From: Zarea fungicola
Taxonomy: Eukaryota; Ascomycota; Sordariomycetes; Hypocreales; Cordycipitaceae
Reading direction: 5' to 3'
DNA: 64,000 nt
NCBI GenBank assembly: GCA_900169235.1
Contig: FWCC01000181.1
Span: 1 to 64,000, forward strand
The notes under the pieces are model-generated. The model saw nothing but the letters and a program-made list of their open reading frames with translations, was not told the origin of the DNA and made no database searches. A program made the translations under genes and the position numbers. Shown piece after piece: positions 32,325-44,535 of the stretch (its first letter is position 1; each line of letters begins with the position of its first letter).

Positions 32325-34408
32325 ATGCCGTCCTCACGACGCTCCGTCCAGCCATCGGCCTCATCCTCAACTGCCATCCTCTCCTCGTCCTCCACCGCAT
32401 TGCCGCCGCTCTCTGCCCTCTTCCTCATCAACTTCGATGTCAAAGCCGGCTACACCATCATCTGGAAGCGCGCAGCCCCCGCCGTGGAGCTTGAGGGCCT
32501 CGTCGAGTACAAGTCGCTCCCATCAGGCCTCCACACTGTCTCAGACGACCTGATATACTTTGTTCACGACAGCCAGCATGCCGGTCTTAGTGCCTTTGTC
32601 AACGAGCCCACGGAGGAAGAAGAGCTGCGCAATGCACGCATGATTGCCGTTGGGATCCTCGTCCCGTTAAGTTATGGCCGGCTCGGTAGAGCCTGGAGAC
32701 ATGCCGAGAACCTCAAAGGCATGGCAGCGTACGTTGAAGCGGCCCTTTCATACTAATGAGGCTCTTTCCATACACGTGCATTCTATATGCTAACATCTCA
32801 TTACAGGAAACTCGCCAAGGACAGCTCGCAAACTGAGCAGCTCGAACAGTACTGGGAGCAGCACGGGCCGGCCACCGACGGCGGGCGCAAATCACCCGTC
32901 CCGAGTCTCCCTGCGTCGCCTATTCAAGATCGTCGCGGGCACAAGCGCAATCGATCTGCCTCAGATGGTGCTGCACTCTCGGCAGGCCCTGAGCATAAGC
33001 TTTCCACTCACCATCCAGCCTGGAGTCTAGCTACTATGCTCGATACTTTTGGTCCGCTCACATTTCCCATATACCGCGCCGCCCTGCTGCGGAAGCGCAT
33101 TTTGATTTCGTGTCATGCCCCTGTTCGCCAAATGTGTGACTTTGGTATGTCGAGAAGCTCAGCTTTCCCCGAATTGTCCACCGACTAACAAATGTTTCTG
33201 CAGTATATAATCTTTCTGTACTCTCCAACATACCTCTTTCCATCACCGACGACCTCCCTCCAAGTTCGACCTCAACTCGCCTGCGCCCGCTCTTCACAAT
33301 TGGCGTGCACGATATCCCGTTCCTCGTCGAAGACCACAAGGCCTCCAAGCGCCAACGCACAAACGCGGATGTAGATGACGAGTCTGGCTCCGGCTGGATT
33401 GCTTGCACCACTGACAGTATTCTGGCTGTCAAGGACACACTCTGGGACATGCTCATTACTATACCGCCTGAGCACTCTGGCGACGCAAAAGACAAGGTCT
33501 GGCCGGCCGTGGAATGCCCCCGCGGCGTCCCCATCAAGGCGACGCAGCGTGATTTGAGACGCTTCAATGCACTGCGCACAGGCCTCGCGCAGCTGGTACA
33601 GGATACTGACGACCAAGATGTGCCGCAACGGCGACGGGACTCGCGCGCCTCGGAGCGCTCGCCTGCTCGACTCTCAACGAGCCACTCGGCCCGTCTGATA
33701 CGGGAGCCGGGCGACGAGACAATGGACAAGATTGTCGAACCGCAGAGCTGGTCTTCGCTTGCATACAATGGCTTCATGTGGTGGGCCAGTGCCGGCGAGC
33801 AGATTCGCTCCGAGGAGCAGGAGGAGTCGGCCCGCGACGCTTCGCTGCTTGCCGATCTTGGCAACGGGCCGGCGATGCATATGCCGCAACCGCAGCCCCT
33901 GTCGCCGTCCAGAACCGATCTAACGCTAACGGATTCGATTGCCTCACTTACACGCCACGATGCCTCAGAAGATGGCGATGCCACGATTGAGCTTGCCATC
34001 ATTGCGTATTTTCACCGCCTTACGACGCAGATTGTCTCTGTGCTCGCCGATATCGTCGAGAGCACCGATGAGGCCTATCCACCGGACGAGCCTGAACGCT
34101 ATACAGATGCGGATGCTGACGAGGATGATGAGTTGGATCTTTTATTACCAGGCGGTGGAGAGAGCAGCAGAGGCAGAGGCATGGACCGGGATGGCGCGGC
34201 GGATACACAGCAGCAGCAGCAAGAGGACGAGGACGAGGAAGAGCTTGAGCCGATTACGGTGGATAGCCATGCAATGGAGACCATGGGCCTGGATCTATGG
34301 AGTGCGAGCGACGCTGCGTTCATAAAGGAATTGGCGAAGCGATACTTTTTGCGCGACGCAACGATAGAGGCCAAGGGGGTCGAGGTTTGCGGTGTACGAG
34401 TCTGCTGA
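32325..34408 (+). CDS. LCHN/DENND11-like protein (fungal DUF2347, Anr2-like)
   Basis: Three exons, 32325-32728, 32807-33144 and 33204-34408, giving 648 residues. The first folded part (about 28-145) matches the opening of the LCHN family: FLINFDVKAGYTIIWKR, then LEGLVEYKSLPSGLH and a DDLIYFVHD segment. These proteins carry a divergent DENN-type module, so a role as a Rab regulator or in membrane traffic is possible; fungal members are mostly unstudied. After exon 2 come FGPLTFPIYRAALLRKRILI and a nucleotide-independent core, then a disordered region with Asp/Glu and Gln runs (about 565-590). The C-terminus, MGLDLWSASDAAFIKELAKRY followed by a GVEVCGVRV ending, is conserved in the family. Kozak context at the start (cacaATGCCG) is good. 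Family assignment is from remembered motifs. Confidence 0.82.
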
Positions 34409-35457
34409 GGCATTGCCAACTTAATATCTATGTTTTTGCACTGCTTTCTTTTATTTGTTCTTACATTGTATACCAATCGGCGAGTCAAGTATACCTCTTT
34501 TGTTAATAAATACAATAGCTGGGGCCCTTTCTTGCTATACAGTATATATATCGCACGCCTCTACGGCCATCATTTCAACCAACAACTGGGACAGTTGTTG
34601 TCTAGCTAACTACAGTGCTTTCTGCATTTCTTGCCCTCACAGATATAGCCCTATTGCTTGGTATGGCTACCGAACTCCTCCCTGAGTTGCTGATATCAAG
34701 ATGGTCATCATTTAGGCCACGAAGGCAGTTGTTGGTTCTGCTTGGCATTGCTGTACATGGAAGATTCACTGAAAGACAGCATCAGAACGGTAGCAAACGG
34801 CTCTTCTAGACTTCGTCTTTCAGAGTGCCCTAGCAGCCATTGGTAAGGAAGCAGCAGTCGACTGGTTTTCTTAAAACAAAGCCAGCAATCGTTCCATCTA
34901 TCACTGCAACTTGTCTTGTACCTAGGGTGACTCTTTTATTCTCTCTTTTTTTTATGTGTCTAGATCAATGTATTAACCTAAATGTACCTTATTCTTTACA
35001 GCAATGTTATGAGCGAATTCAAGATTATGATGCAGTCCTTATTTACACATAGAAGACGTTATAGGCGAGCCCATTTTGACTTGTACAGCTAGACCAGACT
35101 GTTTACAGACCTACATGATCCCGCCACGGTATAAGACAGCTCAATACACTGTCACAGATAAAAATATAAATGGAAAACATGCAAAATATGTCTTTTTGGT
35201 TATAATTCAGCAGTCCATCTACGCCATTTTAATCTCTTTCCGCCTCTTCCAACAAAAAAAATTGGACATTCGGGATATCCCACCGCATTAAGACAAAACA
35301 AGTGATGGCAAACCCCCAGCATGAAAACGGAAATGAACAAGAAAATTCCTGTAAACAAACAGCCAGCAGCCCAAAACAGGGGAGGGGGTGAAGAAAACTT
35401 TCATTCATCTCTACTACAGTCCCCCCGTCAATACTTCCTCCCTTTGGCTCACACGAC
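34409..35457. other. Convergent intergenic region
   Basis: AT-rich 3' flanks of the LCHN-like gene and SEC63. No gene, repeat or RNA recognised. Confidence 0.5.
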
Positions 35458-37832
35458 TTATGATTCATCCTCTGTGTCAGTGTTGGTGTCACTTGTATCA
35501 TTAGCATCATCATCTGTGCCGCTCTCCTCGTCAGAGTCCTCCGTTTCCTGCTTTCTCCTTGTCGGGGCTTGTCCACCCTTCATGGCATTCATCTGGCCAG
35601 CAATTGAATCTATACAAAGTAATTAGTATTTTTTGGTTCTCAGTGTTGATTCATCTACATCGTTCAAGAACTTACCCTCTTCAGGCTCACTAATCTCGTC
35701 TTCAGCCTCCATCTGCGCTGCCTTGCTTGCCTCCTCGACAACAAGCGTCACCTCCATCTTGGTATCAAAGCCCACATATGAGTCACAGACGACGTGCATG
35801 ACAAAGGTGTAGTGGCCGGCCTGGGGCGGGGCCGCAAACTGCGCCTTTAGGGTCTGCATTGCAAAGGTGGGCTTGCCCTGCGCGTCAAAGATTGGCTGAT
35901 CAAACTCATCAAAGATAAACGGCGGGACGGCGAGCTTTCCTTGCTTGGAGTCACTGAGGAAGGCATACCACTTGGGGGTGTGCACGCGAGCGTAGTGTGG
36001 GGCGAAGACCTGGGGAGGCAAGATGTTCTGCTCCTCGACGGAGATGGGCTTGCCGTCAGGTCCTTTGATTGTCTTCTTCTTGCGGCCCATGAGCGCCTCA
36101 AGATCGTCCTCGGCGGGGTCCACATCCTCGAGGTCAAGCTCATTGACAGCAGGGACATTCTCAGTGCCGGGAGGGATAAAGCGGCCCTTGATGACAAGGG
36201 TGACGAGAGCGGAGGGGATGATGCAACGCTCGCCAGTGACCTTGAAAAAGGCCTTGGCGACGCGGAGGTACGGGAGTTGTTTGCCGACGGCGATGCTGGA
36301 CTTGTACTGCGCCTCGGTGAGGAGACCTTTCCCGACGGCGAGGCGGCGGCGCTGGGCATCGGGAAGATCCATAAACTGTTGAACGGTCATATGTGTCTTG
36401 GAGTCGCCCTCGACTTCCATGGCGATCTTGGGCGTGAAGCTGGGAAGCTGCAGAAGCGGGGAAGCCTTGGGGGGGATGGCCTGGATGAGGTGCTGGTTGG
36501 CAAGGAACGAGCCGGCAATGGGGCCAATGTTTCCGTAGGCAAGCGCAATGGCGGCAAAGGACTGGTTGAGGGTGCGGGCAATGGGGACGATTTCGTACAT
36601 GGCCTTAGTCAGGGCAGGATCATCAAGCTCAACTCGGCCGAGATACGCCCAGAGAAGCGCGAGAGCTTTGCGACGCACGCCGTTATCGAGGTCTTCCAGC
36701 TTCTGCTTGTCTTTGACAGCAAATCCAGCGGCAAATGGGGAGGCATCACCGACAGCAGTGATGCGTGACTCGATCTTGGAGAGTCCAGACTCGGCTAGAT
36801 CACCACGTAGGACCTGGTCATACTCTTTGCCAGCGGACAGGGCGCTGATAATACCACCTTCGTCCATATTCTCATCGTACTGGCGGAAGAGGTTGTTGGC
36901 GCTCTCCATGAGAACACCCTCCTTGGAGCGGCGGATCGTGCCATACCACCAGGAGCCGACGACATAAGGGAGGAGGATGCCGAGGAGTCCGGTGTAGAGC
37001 AAAATAAGATACTTGCCGTTGCCGTCGGAAATGATCCACTGCGGTAGGGCGATGCCAATGCTGAAGCTCTGCTTGCCGTCGGGGTGGCCAAATTCAATGT
37101 AGTTGTTACGGACAGTCTCATCTGTGAGGGCTTGGTAGGCCTTGGTGATCTCGACGTAGTGGTCGTTCATAGACTCGATTGTCTGGTTCTTGGCGGGGTC
37201 TGGTCGAACCTTGTCCGGGTGGAATTTGAGGGATAGTCGCTTATAGTGGGATTTAATTTGCTTTTCAGTCAAGGACTAGATAAAATTGTCAGTAAATCGG
37301 CTTATACTGGCCAGCCAGGCCGGCCATGCGCATCCAGGCCGGCCATGCGCGTGGACGGTTAGAAGGCGTTACCTCTGAAATGCCAAGGATATCATAAGGG
37401 TTCCAGATCTTGTGCAGGACCGGCGTCGTTGTCATGATGAGATAGACCATGGCACCCATGAGGGCCCAACCAGCGATCGCAACGATTGCGCGCTTGATTC
37501 TGCGCTGCTTGCGCTTCTGTGTAGCCCGCAGGGCATCGACGATGTCGGCATGTTTTTGCCTATAGTCTGTCTTGATGGCGGTTGCCTTATCGGCACCGTC
37601 GCCACTGGGGCGCACAAGGGAGTATGTCAGGGGGAGTGTGACGAGGCCAGTGAGGGTGAGGATAAAGAAGGGGAAGAATTGGGCCTAGATGGATGTTAGC
37701 AGAGTGTCTATTGCGAACACTGTCTCGTGGCCCGAGGACCATGTGTCACAACGGCGTTGCGGTCCTAGCCTGCGAGAGCTACTTATTATGTGTCGTTCTC
37801 ACCTCATTGTCGTATGAGTAGTCGGAACTCAT
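35458..37832 (-). CDS. sec63: SEC63, ER translocon subunit with J domain
   Basis: Four exons, 37832-37803, 37684-37373, 37275-35676 and 35609-35458, giving 697 residues. Sec63 joins the Sec61 channel with Sec62/71/72 and recruits the luminal Hsp70 Kar2/BiP for protein import into the ER. The first exon encodes only ten residues (MSSDYSYDNE). Membrane segments are near 12-32, 75-97 and 200-224. The J domain lies between the last two, starting NPYDILGIS, with the Hsp70-activating HPD at 133-135. The large cytosolic Brl-type part follows (about 230-640), and the chain ends with an acidic, Asp/Glu/Ser/Thr-rich tail encoded by exon 4, as expected for Sec62 binding. Intron 1 of 118 bp has a GCTAACAT branch box. 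It is the most upstream-facing member of a run of five minus-strand genes. It works at ER entry while SAR1 nearby works at ER exit. Confidence 0.96.
37314..37351. repeat. Direct repeat inside SEC63 intron 2
   Basis: The unit CCAGGCCGGCCATGCGC occurs twice with 4 bases between copies, inside the 97-bp intron. Each copy contains the inverted core GGCCGGCC. It leaves the splice signals intact and is probably a local duplication. Confidence 0.8.
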
Positions 37833-38589
37833 ATTGGCGACTACCAGCCAAGGCTAGGCCTGGCGCGTATCAAAAATGGAAAATGAAAGTGGTGACGCTG
37901 ACAAGTAAATCGGTTTGTGCTAAGTCAAAGGTATCCAGAGTTCGAGGGGGAGCGTTTCGAGTGTTGCGGGGAGACTGTTGAAAGCTTCACGGCAGATTGC
38001 AATCCAGCCCGAAAAGAAGAACGTCGAGTCGTCGTCGAACAAGAAGCCGACGGTTTCCCTTGTGAAAATGACAAAGCAAAATATTAGAAAAAAAATCCGG
38101 CCGTATGGACAATGTGTCACGAACTAAGCAGTACTCTGGTGGTGGTGCTTTCGAGAAGGGCCAGGTAGGTCGGGCGATCGAATTATCCGTGGGGTCTCCA
38201 CAATGCCGCCACGGTGTTCTCAAGGCACAAGGCACGGGCAAAAGAAGTGGGCTGGCGTCAGCAAGCTTTCCTTTGGTGGCCTCGCGTTTCCAGCGGCCAC
38301 AGGTAAAGAGCTAGCCTCCTGTGGCGGGCACTAATAACGCCTGCCTACAAGAGACGCCAACCAACAGCGGCATGTACATGTCTCATCCCTTGCTGGCGCC
38401 AAAGCAGTAATTCAATTTCTACTTCTTTACATCTTCATTTTCAAACACGAAATCCTGTACATGTAGGCAGTCAATACTTTGTCCTGTTTCACCTAGAAAG
38501 CTATTACCGCTATTAATGCTAATTGCCTATTACCATGGTCGCCTTCCTCTGGTCGCCTTCCTCCTTCATCGATGATGAGGTGCAAGCCA
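37833..38589. other. Promoter region of SEC63
   Basis: No gene recognised between the SEC63 start and the stop of the next minus-strand gene. Confidence 0.5.
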
Positions 38590-39672
38590 TCAACTGATAT
38601 CCATCCGCAAGACTGGCCCCGCATCCATAGCAGCAATTGAATGCCGCTTCAATCTGGCCTTTTGCAATTGCTTTGCTCTTCTCATCGCTTCCCCCCCATC
38701 ACGTAGGGGTGGCATTGCAGGTAAAGCGGCCCGGGCAATAGCTTCAAAGACTGGCAGCCAATCCGGCAGCTTCTCCAACTCCCGCCGCGCGTCCGCCACG
38801 GCAATCATGAGCAGAGCCCTGAGAATAAAATGTGCATCATTCCCGGCTACATGGAGATGGTAGCTGGTGAAGGGTATGTCAAACGCCTCCAGAAGCCCGC
38901 GCAGGGTAAAGTTGTAAAAGACCTGCATCGGGTATCGGGCGGCCTCTGTCGTGTCAATCGTGAACATGGGCTGTAGATTGATATCGAGTCTTTCCAAGAG
39001 GTTCGTTTCACGGTATCCTCCGTGCACAACAAGGATTAACGGGCAGGGTGTTCCGATGAGCTCCTTCAGGTGCGTCCCCAAGTCCTTCAGGGAGAGACGC
39101 CGATGCAGCCCGAAGCAGAATCGATTTTTGTTCCTGGCAGAATATCGCTTGTCCCCGATGAGCAAGTTGACTGATCGTATTACGGTTGGCTTGGAACTGA
39201 TGTGCCGCAGAGGCAGGTGACATTGGTTATGCAAATCTTGCGTGTGCACGATTGAAACTCCCATATGAAACGTCACTGGCATCCCATCTTCCTCCTTGAG
39301 TTCGTCAACTTCGATGCCTACAAGGGTCGCCGCTCTAAAATTCGTCTTTTTTTGTCCGTGGTTCCAGGTTGAATCTATCCTCCAAGGCCAGCGTGGCACT
39401 ATGGACAGCCCATGTGAGCGTCGCTCGTCGTAGTATCCAAACAGCCACCGCAGGACAACAGTTCCCTCTCTTAGAGAGACCACAGAATCAGATTGAGCCG
39501 ACGTACTGGAGGCCGCGAGGGGTACTATAATATGTTCCCCATGCATGGTTATACCCATCATATGTCGGCAGGGTAGAATGGAGGACAAGAGCCTAACAAA
39601 AACGTTGGCCATGTCCCCCTTGTATGATCTCCAACGCTGAGTTGAACGTTCCGCGACACTTAGTTTAAGCAT
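38590..39672 (-). CDS. Gfd2/YDR514C-like RNase H-fold protein
   Basis: Single exon, 360 residues. The C-terminal two thirds resemble the fungal Gfd2/YDR514C-type 3'-5' exonuclease fold, a relative of the Neurospora QIP module. The clearest block is HVAGNDAHFILRALLMIAV near residue 278, the usual late His...Asp motif. Before it come IGTPCPLILVVHGG, FTIDTTEAARYP and LLEAFDIPF in the expected order. The first acidic motif, normally D-x-E, appears as VGIEVDEL near residue 119, and the segment after VVHGG has YRET where an Asp is expected, so two acidic metal ligands are altered. The protein could be a pseudo-enzyme, or the alignment by eye could be shifted. The N-terminal 100 residues are not recognised. 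Neighbouring genes offer no functional hint. The ATG at 39672 is the first in the frame; an upstream exon is not excluded. Confidence 0.72.
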   Translation of the reverse strand: MLKLSVAERSTQRWRSYKGDMANVFVRLLSSILPCRHMMGITMHGEHIIVPLAASSTSAQSDSVVSLREGTVVLRWLFGYYDERRSHGLSIVPRWPWRIDSTWNHGQKKTNFRAATLVGIEVDELKEEDGMPVTFHMGVSIVHTQDLHNQCHLPLRHISSKPTVIRSVNLLIGDKRYSARNKNRFCFGLHRRLSLKDLGTHLKELIGTPCPLILVVHGGYRETNLLERLDINLQPMFTIDTTEAARYPMQVFYNFTLRGLLEAFDIPFTSYHLHVAGNDAHFILRALLMIAVADARRELEKLPDWLPVFEAIARAALPAMPPLRDGGEAMRRAKQLQKARLKRHSIAAMDAGPVLRMDIS

Positions 39673-40042
39673 TTAACTACAATTCTTTTAAGAACAAAAA
39701 TCTGGTTACAATACGATATGCCGTGAAAATCTTTTATGGCAGTGCCATGGTGGCTTAAATTGGGAGGTAGAATACTAGGGCCGAAATGCCCCCAGGTGGC
39801 GCTTTTGAGCGCAGACTTTATGCCATAGCTGGCCACCAACCTCCTCGACGTTACTTTTTATTTGTTAGTCTTTATTCAATATTAAATAGAGTATCTCTGA
39901 GCACGAAAATGTTGCCCACATCAGGGCCAAGGCCGGATCCTGTAATGTTCAATGTACATATCTAATACCAGAACAAAACTGCCAGATGCAACGGCCAACA
40001 ACAGGGCATTCCATGATTGTCTTTTATTTTATATGAAAAAAA
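39673..40042. other. Intergenic region
   Basis: AT-rich, no gene seen. Confidence 0.5.
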
Positions 40043-42683
40043 TTAACTCTTCTTGATAAAAAATCCTTCATCCTCGCCTGCATGTCCATCTGCTTCCGTA
40101 ACGATAGCCTCCTCATCTATATCTGTCATCTCCTCCTCTGTCGTCGCCCCTGTCCCGAACGACGTCTCCCCGACCAGAATGCTTCTCAAATCATCCTCAC
40201 TCAGAATTGTCTGCAGACTACCTCGCCGTACCCATGGCCTCGTATCTATGCGTCCCTTTTCTACTAGCCTCTCAACCTTCAGCCTATTCGCAATAAACTT
40301 CAGCTTGGGAAACGCGCTCTGCCTTCCTTCATGCAGCATGCGCGCCAGCCTCGCTTCATCGGGGTCGGATAGGATATGATAAAAGTCCCCTACCACCGAT
40401 TTCGGCCAAATAGTAATCGTCCCGCTAAACTCTTGCAGCCAAAGTTGACTCCAGTCCTGTCCCAGAGGCCGAGGAAGAAGCTCTGCGTGGCGGACAAAGC
40501 GCAGCCACTTGTTCATATCGAGCTTCAGATAATGCTCAATTGCCGACATGAGAAAGCCACCGCGCCAGCCACGGCCCTTGCGGTGCGTTACAGGGTGCCC
40601 GACGCTACCCCGTGACGAGAAGAAGAAGAGGTTAATGTGCGGATTTACCTGGCTGACAATGGTAAAATTAACATTGAAGTGCGTGTTGAGCGCTTTAATG
40701 GGGATATCGGTCCGTAAACTGCCGTCTTTCCACTTGTGTCCAAACGAATACGGCGCGAGTGTGCCATCCGGGTTCTTCATCATGAGCACCACTGGATTCA
40801 GAATACCTGGGACAGCGGCCGAGGCAAGCACTGCGGACCAGATGACACAGTCGGGACTCGTCAGATAGTTGCAGAGAATCGTGGGCGAGTGCGGGTCGGC
40901 GGGCACGCAGCTGACGTTGAGGATGCGTCCCGTCCGCTCGTACGCCTCGCGGAAAGTCATGGAACCCCTCGTCCACCAGCTGCACTGCGCCGCCCATTTC
41001 ACCGAATCGAAGCGCGCGCCAGTCTTCCACCAGCGCGGGAACCATGTTGATATGCCCTCGGAGCAAGCATTAATCTGTGAGGCCAGCGCAGGTACGAGCA
41101 GCTCCCTGAGCTCGGCATTCGTCCTTGTCGCAACGAGACCGGCGATCAATGCACCACCGCTGGTACCTGTAATGACATCAGGGAGAAGGTCGGCATCGAG
41201 CAGGGCGCGGACTACACCAAAATGGTAGTACGCAAAGCTCGCTCCACCAGACAGGCAGAGTGCCGTCCTCCCGTAGTTAGCCTGTACGTGCTTGAAGAGC
41301 ACTCTCTTCTCCTCCAACGTGAGTTGTTTCGTCTTCAGCAAAAACTTAAGACTCCGCTCCACTGTTGCAAAAAGATTAGCCATTTGATAAAAATTCGGTT
41401 TCAGGTCCGAGAGAAAATGTAAGAGCACAGCTCCAAGCTCCGAGAATACCAATAGCAGGTGACTTACCCTCATCCACAAAGTTTTGTACCAGATTCTTGG
41501 TTCCGTAATACGTCTGGCTATACAGCTTGGGGTTATCAATGCCAACAAAGTTATTCTTGACACAAGCTTCCGTCAGCGCCTTGAGCTCCTCCACGGCTCT
41601 ATTTCCACCGCGGCCGCTGCCAACATCCTTAGCGGTTTTGCCGCTTGCTGTGCCGGCATCGATTTCTTCCATTTCTGCCTTTGCTCTTGTCTTCTTCATC
41701 TGGTCCCAAACACGTTTGACCGTTTTACTGTCGTAGTAAGCAAAGTCATTCTCCTCGCGCCAGGTCTTGCGGCCCAGAAAACCGTCCAGCGCCCGCGCCG
41801 CGCGGACCCAGTCCTGGTAGTTTGTTGCTTTTCGCAGCTCCCGCCGCAGGCCCTCGCGCTGCCCACGCCACGTAAAGAACTGCTCGTAGATGACAATGTA
41901 AAACCGTGTTAGCAGGTACATGACGCCCAACGCAATTAGCCATCCAACCACGAATAACAGCAGTGGCCACTTGGCCAGCAGGTAGAGGTAGCCGTCGCGC
42001 GTCTCATCTTTGCTGCGCGTGCCTAGAATGCCCTCGACTGCATTCTTTGCCCGTCTGCGTCGCCTTCTGCCGGCGCTGGCTGTGTTTATGCTGCTGCCGG
42101 TAGAATCTAGGGCTGTTGTCCTCTTGCTATTTCTGGGCTGGTAAAATCGAGAGCTCACAGGCGCCCAGTCATTCTGCGCTGTCACAAACGTCCCATGTCC
42201 TCCCGCTACTGCCGAAGAGCCCCGCGCACCGCCCGCGGCCTCGCTGAAAAAGTCACCGTTTGCAGCTGCTGCGGCCGCCGCTGTCGCAAGTGCACTGCTA
42301 CTGCAATTGCCATCCTCGTAATCTTCGTTAAAGCTACCACTGCCGCTGGCGAGGCTGTGCGAGTCGCGCCGTGTGATACTAAACGAGCTTGGGCTTTTCG
42401 GGGACCGTGGGCCATCGCTGGAGCCCCCTAGCTGCTGCTGTTGCTGCAGCGCTAGTAGTTGGGCGGCCGTCTGCTGATCAGGAGCTTGTAGCGCAGTTTC
42501 AAAGGCCTTGATGTCCTCTGGCGCGATAAATTCGTGGTTTGCATCTGGTAGGAATGAAACGTTGAACGCCTCCGATGGGAAGCCGTAGGTCGGTGCCAGC
42601 GAAGTAGTCGCAGGAGATGGCAGTGGCAACGCTGCTGCTGATGCCGTCTTGGCCGTAGTTTTATCTCTATCTTTGCTCGGCAT
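40043..42683 (-). CDS. Patatin-domain triacylglycerol lipase (Tgl3/4/5 type)
   Basis: Two exons, 42683-41468 and 41361-40043, giving 844 residues. The family hydrolyses triacylglycerol on lipid droplets and has lysophospholipid acyltransferase activity in yeast. Residues 1-210 are Ala/Gln/Ser-rich and disordered. A basic RRRRRR cluster precedes hydrophobic segments at about 230-270 (YLYLLAKWPLLLFVVGWL), probably a membrane hairpin. A DUF3336-like helical region follows (ATNYQDWVRAARALDGFLG). The patatin domain starts at LCLSGGASFAYYHFG (glycine-rich oxyanion motif, near 440-454), with the nucleophile Ser473 in GTSGG and the dyad Asp618 in WKDG. Both catalytic residues are intact. The C-terminus is acidic and ends FFIKKS. 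The 106-bp intron sits just before the patatin core. The unusually long disordered head, with poly-Ala and poly-Gln runs, is typical of moulds rather than yeasts. Confidence 0.92.
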
Positions 42684-43483
42684 TTCTTGTTGGTTCTCAG
42701 ATCTCGCCTGGCGAGGCAGGAAGCTCTTAAATCATTTCCTTATTTTTCCGGATTACTTCGCTAGTGAATAGGAATTCTCGGCGTCGTCGAAAGTTTGTAT
42801 CGCGTTTCGGGTTTCCAGCGTCGTGTTATGACGGTCCAGTCCGTAAGGTTGAATAGAAGGAATTAGCACAAGAGGTAGATAAAGCTAAAGGTTAATGTCG
42901 CAAAGACAAAAATGCTAGATTTTGGTGGTGATGGGTGATCGATCTGCCAGCCATGACGTCGGGTGACATAACTTTCTGTTGGGGGTCTCAAGCCATTCAG
43001 GCGGGTCTGCTCTTCCGTGCCCCTCTGCAGCCGTGCTGTGTGGTGCCGTGACGGCACGGGCAGACGGCGCAACTCTCTCCGGGACGTGATACGACCGACG
43101 GGTAACAGTTTTCAGTTTATAGCGTAGCAATGGATTTGTATATGTTACTATAATAGCAAGATTTCAGAGTTTAGTCCTACAATCTCAGTAGTCGCAAAGG
43201 GTGCGTATCAAATACAGTATTAAGTATCATGGAATTTTTTTACGACCGACTTTCGCCTAAAGAGGATGCTGAGTCTCATAAAACATCTCGTAAACACACA
43301 AAACATTGCTCTCCCCTTCCCTTTATCTTCGTTGCTCCGTCTCATCTCACTCTCTGAAAAGAAACAAGACCAAAGCATGCATGCATGCAAGCATATAGCG
43401 CCAGGCGAGCTCATTCCTGTCCCGTTTTCATCCCCCCTTACCTCTTTAAACAATATGTCACTGTCACCATCATCTTCCGTCCT
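42684..43483. other. Promoter of lipase gene and 3' flank of SAR1
   Basis: No supported gene. A run of ATGC units near 43376-43392 is a short simple repeat. Confidence 0.5.
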
Positions 43484-44535
43484 TTAGACGTACTGCGATA
43501 GCCAGCGGATACCATCGCCGTATCCTTGGCGCATGACGACCGAGCACATGAACACCTCGATGGGACGGATACCTTCCAGCGGCACTTTGCCCTTGCCCGT
43601 CGTCTGGTACAGGCCGAGCTCGTGACGGAGCCTGTCCTCGGGGACGGCGCTGGGGTGGTCGATCTTGTTACCGAGGATGACAAACGGTACCTTGGCCAGC
43701 TCCTCCATGGCGAGGAGGGCGTCAAGCTCAGCCTTGGCCTCGGGGAAGCGCTCCTCGTCCTTGGCATCGACAAGGAATACGACGCCGTTGACTTCGGGGA
43801 AGTAATCTCTCCAGATACGGCGGGCTATTGTGAGCGAGAGCTGCGGTCAGCGATATTTCTGTTTTTATACATCTGCAAGTTGCTGCTTGGCGGGGGTTGA
43901 ATAGTCGGCGCGTCTGCTGGTCTCTTACCCTGGGGGTGGCCACCGAGATCGAAGGTGGTGAAACGGACATTGCCAATGGCGAGTTCCTCAGATGCTGCAA
44001 CAGAATATCCAGGTTAGCTTCTTTCCCGGAAAGCTTGGAAATCGTAAACTGCGCAAACTGCGAGATAACTCACTGGGGTGAAGAGTGGGCTGCAGAACGG
44101 CAACACGGTCGTTCTAGGAGAGTTCCAACAATGTCAGCATTTATTCCTCCCAAAATCATCATCATATTTGTGCCCCCAGCGCGTGTTAGAAGCTATCCAT
44201 GCATTCTCTCCATGAGTCGTTACTGCGCGCAGGTTCGATTTCTTCCAAGAGACGAGGTTGGTGGTGATTGGATATGTTACCTTGAGCATGTGCAGAAGGG
44301 TCGTCTTTCCGGCATTGTCGAGACCGAGGAACAGAAGCTTGGCATGCTTGTTAAGCAGGCCAAGGGACGACAAAACGTCGTAGACTACATCGCCATCATC
44401 ACAAGCACGTGTCAGTAAATATTGTAAAAGATAAGGGGGTCCCTTCGGTAGACATCGTGAGCCTTGTAGCGGCAGCCGGGATTTCCGCTACCAAGGCTGG
44501 AAATTTCATCACATACACCAGTTAACAATCCACAT
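43484..44535 (-). CDS. sar1: SAR1, COPII GTPase
   Basis: Five exons, 44535-44517, 44384-44281, 44113-44074, 43994-43929 and 43824-43484, giving 189 residues, the standard length. Sar1-GTP inserts its N-terminal helix into the ER membrane and recruits Sec23/24 to start COPII vesicles. The chain opens [16 protein letters not shown], the bulky amphipathic helix that replaces myristoylation. Further motifs are P-loop GLDNAGKT (27-34), switch I HPTSEEL, DLGGH (70-74), the effector segment ARRIWRDYF, the guanine-specificity NKID and a C-terminal [17 protein letters not shown]. The first exon is only 19 nt (six codons and one base), and intron 1 is 132 bp, so the start is invisible without splicing. 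All phases agree. It is the second ARF-superfamily gene in the window, after ARL2. Confidence 0.97.

Noticed and set aside
35941..36768. 275-codon frame antisense to SEC63
   Set aside because: Shadow frame; the SEC63 frame carries the conserved motifs.
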